A stretch of DNA of 64,000 bases from Metridium senile (lineage: Eukaryota > Cnidaria > Anthozoa > Actiniaria > Metridiidae). The stretch lies in assembly GCA_949775045.1 (NCBI GenBank), contig OX459097.1:11870195-11934194 (forward strand), in the 5' to 3' direction. The notes beneath the pieces are model-generated. The model saw only the letters and a program-made list of their open reading frames with translations. It was not told where the DNA came from and ran no database searches. Shown piece after piece: positions 59,160 through 64,000 of the stretch (its first letter is position 1; every line of letters begins with the position of its first letter). The position numbers and the translations under genes are program-made.

Positions 59160-59860
59160 TTTGTGTGTTAACGATAACAAACCTAATAATGAGCAATTCA
59201 CTGCGGGTCGTCCTTTGCTAGCGATCGTGACAAATAGCCGCGAAAACAAGAGTCCAAAAAGAGCGGGAAAAGCCGTGACGCGCGTTGCGACAAAATGGAC
59301 GATAATTAAATCAAAGCGGGAGTATTTTAAAAACGCGACTGTGTGAAATAAAGCTGTATTAATAACGCAAAAAGAGCGGGATAAATAAAAGGAATTATGG
59401 TGAAAACTTGCACAAAAACAATAGGCTAAAATGAGCGTCAAAATGTATACAAATTGTGATAAAGTAACGCGAAAACGAAAGCAAAAGAGTGCGTGAAAAT
59501 GAATGGAAATGTTAAAAAAGGTAATTAGTTAAACTTGATTATAACAAAATAGTTTGAAAGCAAACATTTGAAAAGTACCAACAATTTTAATCGACTCAAT
59601 CGGAGACAAAAATGCACGAAAACTAGTCAAGTTTCACGCAATTTCGAAGAATTATCCCTAAAAAAGAAGATGTCAAAACAGCGAAAAAGGCGGAAGCGGG
59701 CTAGAAAAATAAGTTTGCTGAAGCAAACGTTCAAAATTGTACGAGAAATGGACTCGATTGCGTCAAATACGGTCGAAAACATGTCGCTAAAAAAGCAGGA
59801 AAAAAGACTGGAATGTTACAGGGGCGCGCGTCTGCCCTCGGATCATGAATGAAATATTTT
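59160..59860 (+). other. Purine-rich, relatively GC-rich segment with two basic ORFs
   Basis: The plus strand is strongly A/G-biased with repeated GCGAAAA-type words. ORFs 59161-59346 and 59568-59852 encode Lys/Arg-rich peptides, as expected from this composition. No domain or splice signals point to a gene. It could equally be a non-coding exon. Confidence 0.3.
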
Positions 59861-60046
59861 GTAATTTTTCACATTTGTTTGCCAATTAGGAGAAGTGATT
59901 AAAACGAGGCAACGATAGATCATGATTACATATTAACTAAAACAACAAAAAAGTAATGTTATATGTTCAGTAAACTACTCTACGAACCAAAAAGGATTGG
60001 TAATCTCATTACTCAAACCACCGAAACCGTTTTATAGTCGAAATTC

Positions 60047-60420
60047 AATTCTGAGAAATAATAGTTGTACAAACAAAGTTAAAAGACTATAAAAAGTAAT
60101 AAAATAAATACACATTTTCTAAGAAACAACGAAAAATAAAGTAGAAGCTTAATTCTGAGAAATAATCAGAATAATAATTGTACAAACAAAATTAAAGATA
60201 ACAAGCTAAAGACTATAAAAAGTAATAAAATAAATACACATTTTCTAAGAAACAACGAAAAATAAAGTAGAAGCTTAATTCTGAGAAATAATCAGAATAA
60301 TAATTGTACAAACAAAATTAAAGATAACAAGCTAAAGACTATAAAAAGTAATAAAATAAATACACATTTTCTAAGAAACAACGAAAAATAAAGTAGAAGT
60401 TCAATTCTTAGAAATAATCA
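60047..60420. repeat. Tandem repeat of about 126 bp, three copies
   Basis: AATTCTGAGAAATAAT starts copies at 60047, 60151 and 60277 (partial at 60402), with ATAAATACACATTTTCTAAG and GAAACAACGAAAAATAAAGT in each. Copies 2 and 3 are almost identical. Confidence 0.93.
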
Positions 60421-62990
60421 GTCAGCAGTAAACGCAATTTAAAAGATAAAAGGAAGACAAAATTATATGAAATAAATAATGAATTAATAAAATAAAATTT
60501 CAGACAAAAGCGATATAAATATGATATTTGCATTAAGCGAAAATTGCATTGAGTGTAAAGACTTTAAAATTAAAAAGAAAAAACACAAAGGAAAGAAAAA
60601 AATATTTTTTTTGCAATGCCCAAAAAGTATTGTTCAACGCAATATCAAAAAGTATACATGATTTCTGAGAATAGGACGTGTGATGAAAAGATAAACACCA
60701 TCTTATTTTTAAGTAATAAGTATCGCTATATTATCTCGGATCATTCAGTAGTTTCCACAGATTTTTCAACTGTCAACATTTTTGAGCATTCCATAATTAT
60801 TGCGACAAAAACATCAATATTCAGTCACTGATAAGAGTCCATCAAAACCAATATATTAAATCCCCCTCTCTTTATCTAGTCTACACTGTATCATGTTCAA
60901 GCACAAACCATCATAACTTTTGGAATGACTATAGAACACGTTGAATACCCGAGGGGGGAAGGGGGGGGGGGGGTGTTAGGGGAGAGATCATTCAGTAATT
61001 TCCACAGGTTTTCAACTGTCAACATTTTTAATAATAATTACGACAAAAAAATCAATATTTCATGAACATATTTTCTGAAAACTTACCCTACTTAACACAC
61101 TCAAGAGAAATCAGTCGAAACTGAAGAACCTTATTTTATTGGTATTTCAGCATGTTGAAGCGCTTTGTAACAAATATTTGTTGAAACAATTGACACAAAA
61201 AAAACCCTGTGATCCTTTTTCCAAATTTCTAGATTCTATTTAGGACAATAGCGGCACATATCCGTATAACGAATATATGGGAGCATCCCCCCCTCCCCTG
61301 GGGGCTAGGGGGAGGGGGGTCGGGGCTGCGTTTAATTTGAAATGTAATATTTCTTTTAACGACTGTTGCTTTTCCATGTTTTCCTTTAATTTGTCAATGT
61401 TGTGAAAGATTGCCGTAAATGAGAGTTTTGTTTATATTTAATGTACCTTTCGCAAAATGTAAAACTAAACATAATTTGGTATCCGACTACAAATATTTTA
61501 AAGTATAAAATAAACGATTTACATAAACAACTAATAATATGATCTTACTATATAAAGTTATCAGTGTTTTTATATTTAAAATAATTGTAGTATAAATAAT
61601 GCTTTGAATGTAATTTTTTGTAAAATGTTAAACTATGCCTTATGAATATACAGTGTTTTAGAAAATGTAACAATTTAAAATAAACTCAAAAATATATAAT
61701 TGTTTTAAAGAATTTGTTATTTGCTAATTTGTAGCTCTTGCAAAATGAGCATATGTAAGATATTACAAGATTACATTTTTAAATGTTGTAAGGTGTTCAA
61801 GATATTATAAATCCGACAAAATGGGAATACAAATAGGAAATTGAAAAAAAAAATGTTTTAACCAATTGTAAGTTGGCGATTTTTCTTCATTAATTTGCCA
61901 AATAAAAGAGAACGTTATAAACGAGTATTTTGTTACTTTTAATAAACTCGTATGTATTTAAATGTCAAATATAAGTTAGTATCCGACTGTGTGAATGATT
62001 ACCGGTTTAAGGAAACACTTCTGTTCCCTCACTGTTCGTTTACCTTGTATTCATTTAAAGACATGGGTAATAACCTACGTTTAAACTAGTAATCATCGTA
62101 ACACAAAGGTCATTAGTTCGATCAAACTCGTATTAGCTACCGTGCGTGCTTTAATAGGGAGTAAGGACCGGAAGATATGAGTATGGACCGGTAAAGAAAC
62201 TATGTATTGCTCGGTGTGTGGTGTATTGAATTTGTTAGGATATTGCACGAGGGTAAGAAAGCCAATTTAAAGTAATTATTATGAGAACCCTTAATGAAAA
62301 ACGAGACCTTCGTGTTGGTGATCGGCGGGTTAATTGTAGCTTTTTGTACTGAGAAATTGTCGATTTTCATTAAGTTTATTTTGTTCATCTTTTGAGCACT
62401 CTCTTGTAAACCGTGATTTAGTTCAGTGAAAATTATGATTAGCACAAAGGAAGCTCAAAAACCTCAACAATTAAGAGCACATTTGCTTACATCTATATGG
62501 CCTTTCAAAGTTCTGCCGAAATGAGGATTAACGACTGCCTACAATTGTGCTTCCGTTGTATGTGTTCAAAAGATTTAAGCTAGTTGAAAAGACGGATTTT
62601 CGTCCAACATTTTTTCACAAAAGAATAGCTTTAAACTTGAATATGGATTAGCACATTCATTGAAAAAATCGTTAAAGGCTTAGAGCATAAGAAAAAAGAA
62701 CGACGGAAAAAATGTGAAGGGTCTACCTTAAAACCTACTAAAAACGGCACAACAAAGTCCAAGCTTAAAAGCAATAAACAGAACAAACAAATACAAAAAA
62801 GTTAACCATTTTATCTTAAAAACTCACAAAAAGGCCAAGCATTTAGATCTAAAATCAATGGCAATTTTGCAAAAGAATATACAGGAAAATTCAAAATTAA
62901 ACCAACTTACATCTGATTCATTGATAATGTACAAACGACACAAAAATATCGAAAGAGTTGTTGTGCATGCAAAAAAAAATCCTCGTTCTT
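60421..62990. other. Upstream non-coding sequence, no gene seen
   Basis: AT-rich, with two poly-G/GGGGA stretches (about 60951-60985 and 61287-61325). ORFs 60616-60831 and 62200-62445 show nothing recognisable. Confidence 0.5.
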
Positions 62991-63435
62991 TAAATTAAAT
63001 TTGAAGCGTTTCAAATCTATAATACAAAAAAATAATATAAGTAAGTAAAGCACGAACATTTATATTTCATTTTTCTTCGTTAAAACTGACATAAATCTAT
63101 TATGCAAACAAGTACAAAAAGCCAGTAATCTTACATACAAACGTAAATAAAAGTATTAACATTATATTTTATTTTTCTTCATTCAAACAAACAATCCTGA
63201 CATAAACGGCTATCAAGTTATGCAAAAAAGTACAAAAAGAAATAATCTTACATGCTGAAACGTCAATAAAAGTATTATATTACATTTTACTTCGTTCAAA
63301 CAAAAAAACTTACATCAAATCTATTATACGCAAACAAGTACAAAAAATACGTATTCTTACATAAAAATGTCAATAAAAGTATTAACATTTTATTCCATTT
63401 TACTTCGTTCAAACAAAAAAAGGAAAACATAAATA
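62990..63435. repeat. Degenerate tandem repeat of about 110 bp, four copies
   Basis: CAAACAAGTACAAAAA, ATAATCTTACAT, CAATAAAAGTATTA and TTCATTTTACTTCGTTCAAA recur with drift. Confidence 0.8.
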
Positions 63436-64000
63436 AAAAAAAGACAAGGTACTTGTACTTGTACTCAAACACCGCCCTTTCGATCACCGCGTCAACTCAC
63501 CTCATTCGCGGCACGAAAAGCAAATCCTAAGATCCTTATTTAGTTTTTTTCCCTGTGAGTATTTACTTGAATGTTTACACGTCTTACAATTTAACTTAAA
63601 ACAAGCAGTACTTAAAGATCTCTAACCTAATTAGACCGGTTTGCGTCGAGGACACATTTTACCGACAAACAAAACAAGTTGAGATTCCTGTTTACAAAGT
63701 TCAAGATGCCCTTTAATACAACACGTTCTCCGACTTCTAATCTATGTTTATACCTTGAACAATTAAATGTTAAAACAAGTTTAAATACAAGCGAGGTTAA
63801 TTGGTACAAGATGAAATGATAAGAGACAAAAACAAGGTGAGTGTTTGAACATCACTTATGTGTGATTTGCTCACGATTAGGAGAGCCGGCGGCGGCAAAA
63901 TGTCCAAACTCGAGAACCCAATACTACAGAATTCACTTTTTATTGGAAGACAGTTTGAGTCATAGTTTTGATTTATTTTATACAGTGGCTCTTATTATTC
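63436..64000. other. No gene seen at the right edge
   Basis: Unique sequence. Minus ORF 63627-63809 is unsupported. Confidence 0.4.

Overview
The window is nuclear DNA from an animal: AT-rich, intron-rich and full of satellites, foldback (MITE-like) elements and retrotransposon tails. Both genes are close to their vertebrate counterparts. Several repeats resemble ones I recall from sea anemone and coral genomes. An anthozoan cnidarian is my best guess, but only the genes' family membership is firmly shown by the sequence.

There are two protein-coding genes, both on the minus strand and both apparently complete. (1) A Sec1/Munc18 syntaxin-binding protein (unc-18/STXBP family) runs from the ATG at 25861 to the stop at 5186. 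I rebuilt 28 coding exons by splice-site phase and homology; they give 1758 nt, or 585 codons plus stop. (2) PRDM12 runs from the ATG at 50223 to the stop at 38987 in 4 coding exons (1167 nt, 388 aa). It has a PR/SET domain and three C2H2 zinc fingers. Every exon junction in both genes keeps frame.

Layout: 1-5185 is repeats and foldback elements downstream of the Munc18 gene. 5186-25861 is the Munc18 gene, with introns crowded with inverted-repeat elements, microsatellites and a 1.26 kb 24-bp VNTR. 25862-38986 is intergenic, with a CCAAT-box promoter region, a 926-bp inverted-repeat element carrying a broken PHD finger, and several minisatellites. 38987-50223 is PRDM12. 50224-64000 is about 14 kb upstream of PRDM12 with no gene I can support and only a few local tandem repeats.

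The two genes need not act together: one is a vesicle-fusion factor, the other a neural chromatin regulator. Their adjacency is notable because human STXBP1 and PRDM12 both lie on 9q34, which suggests an old linkage. The foldback elements that fill the Munc18 locus nearly vanish around and upstream of PRDM12. I found no CRISPR array, operon, intact transposase or other clearly new biological system.
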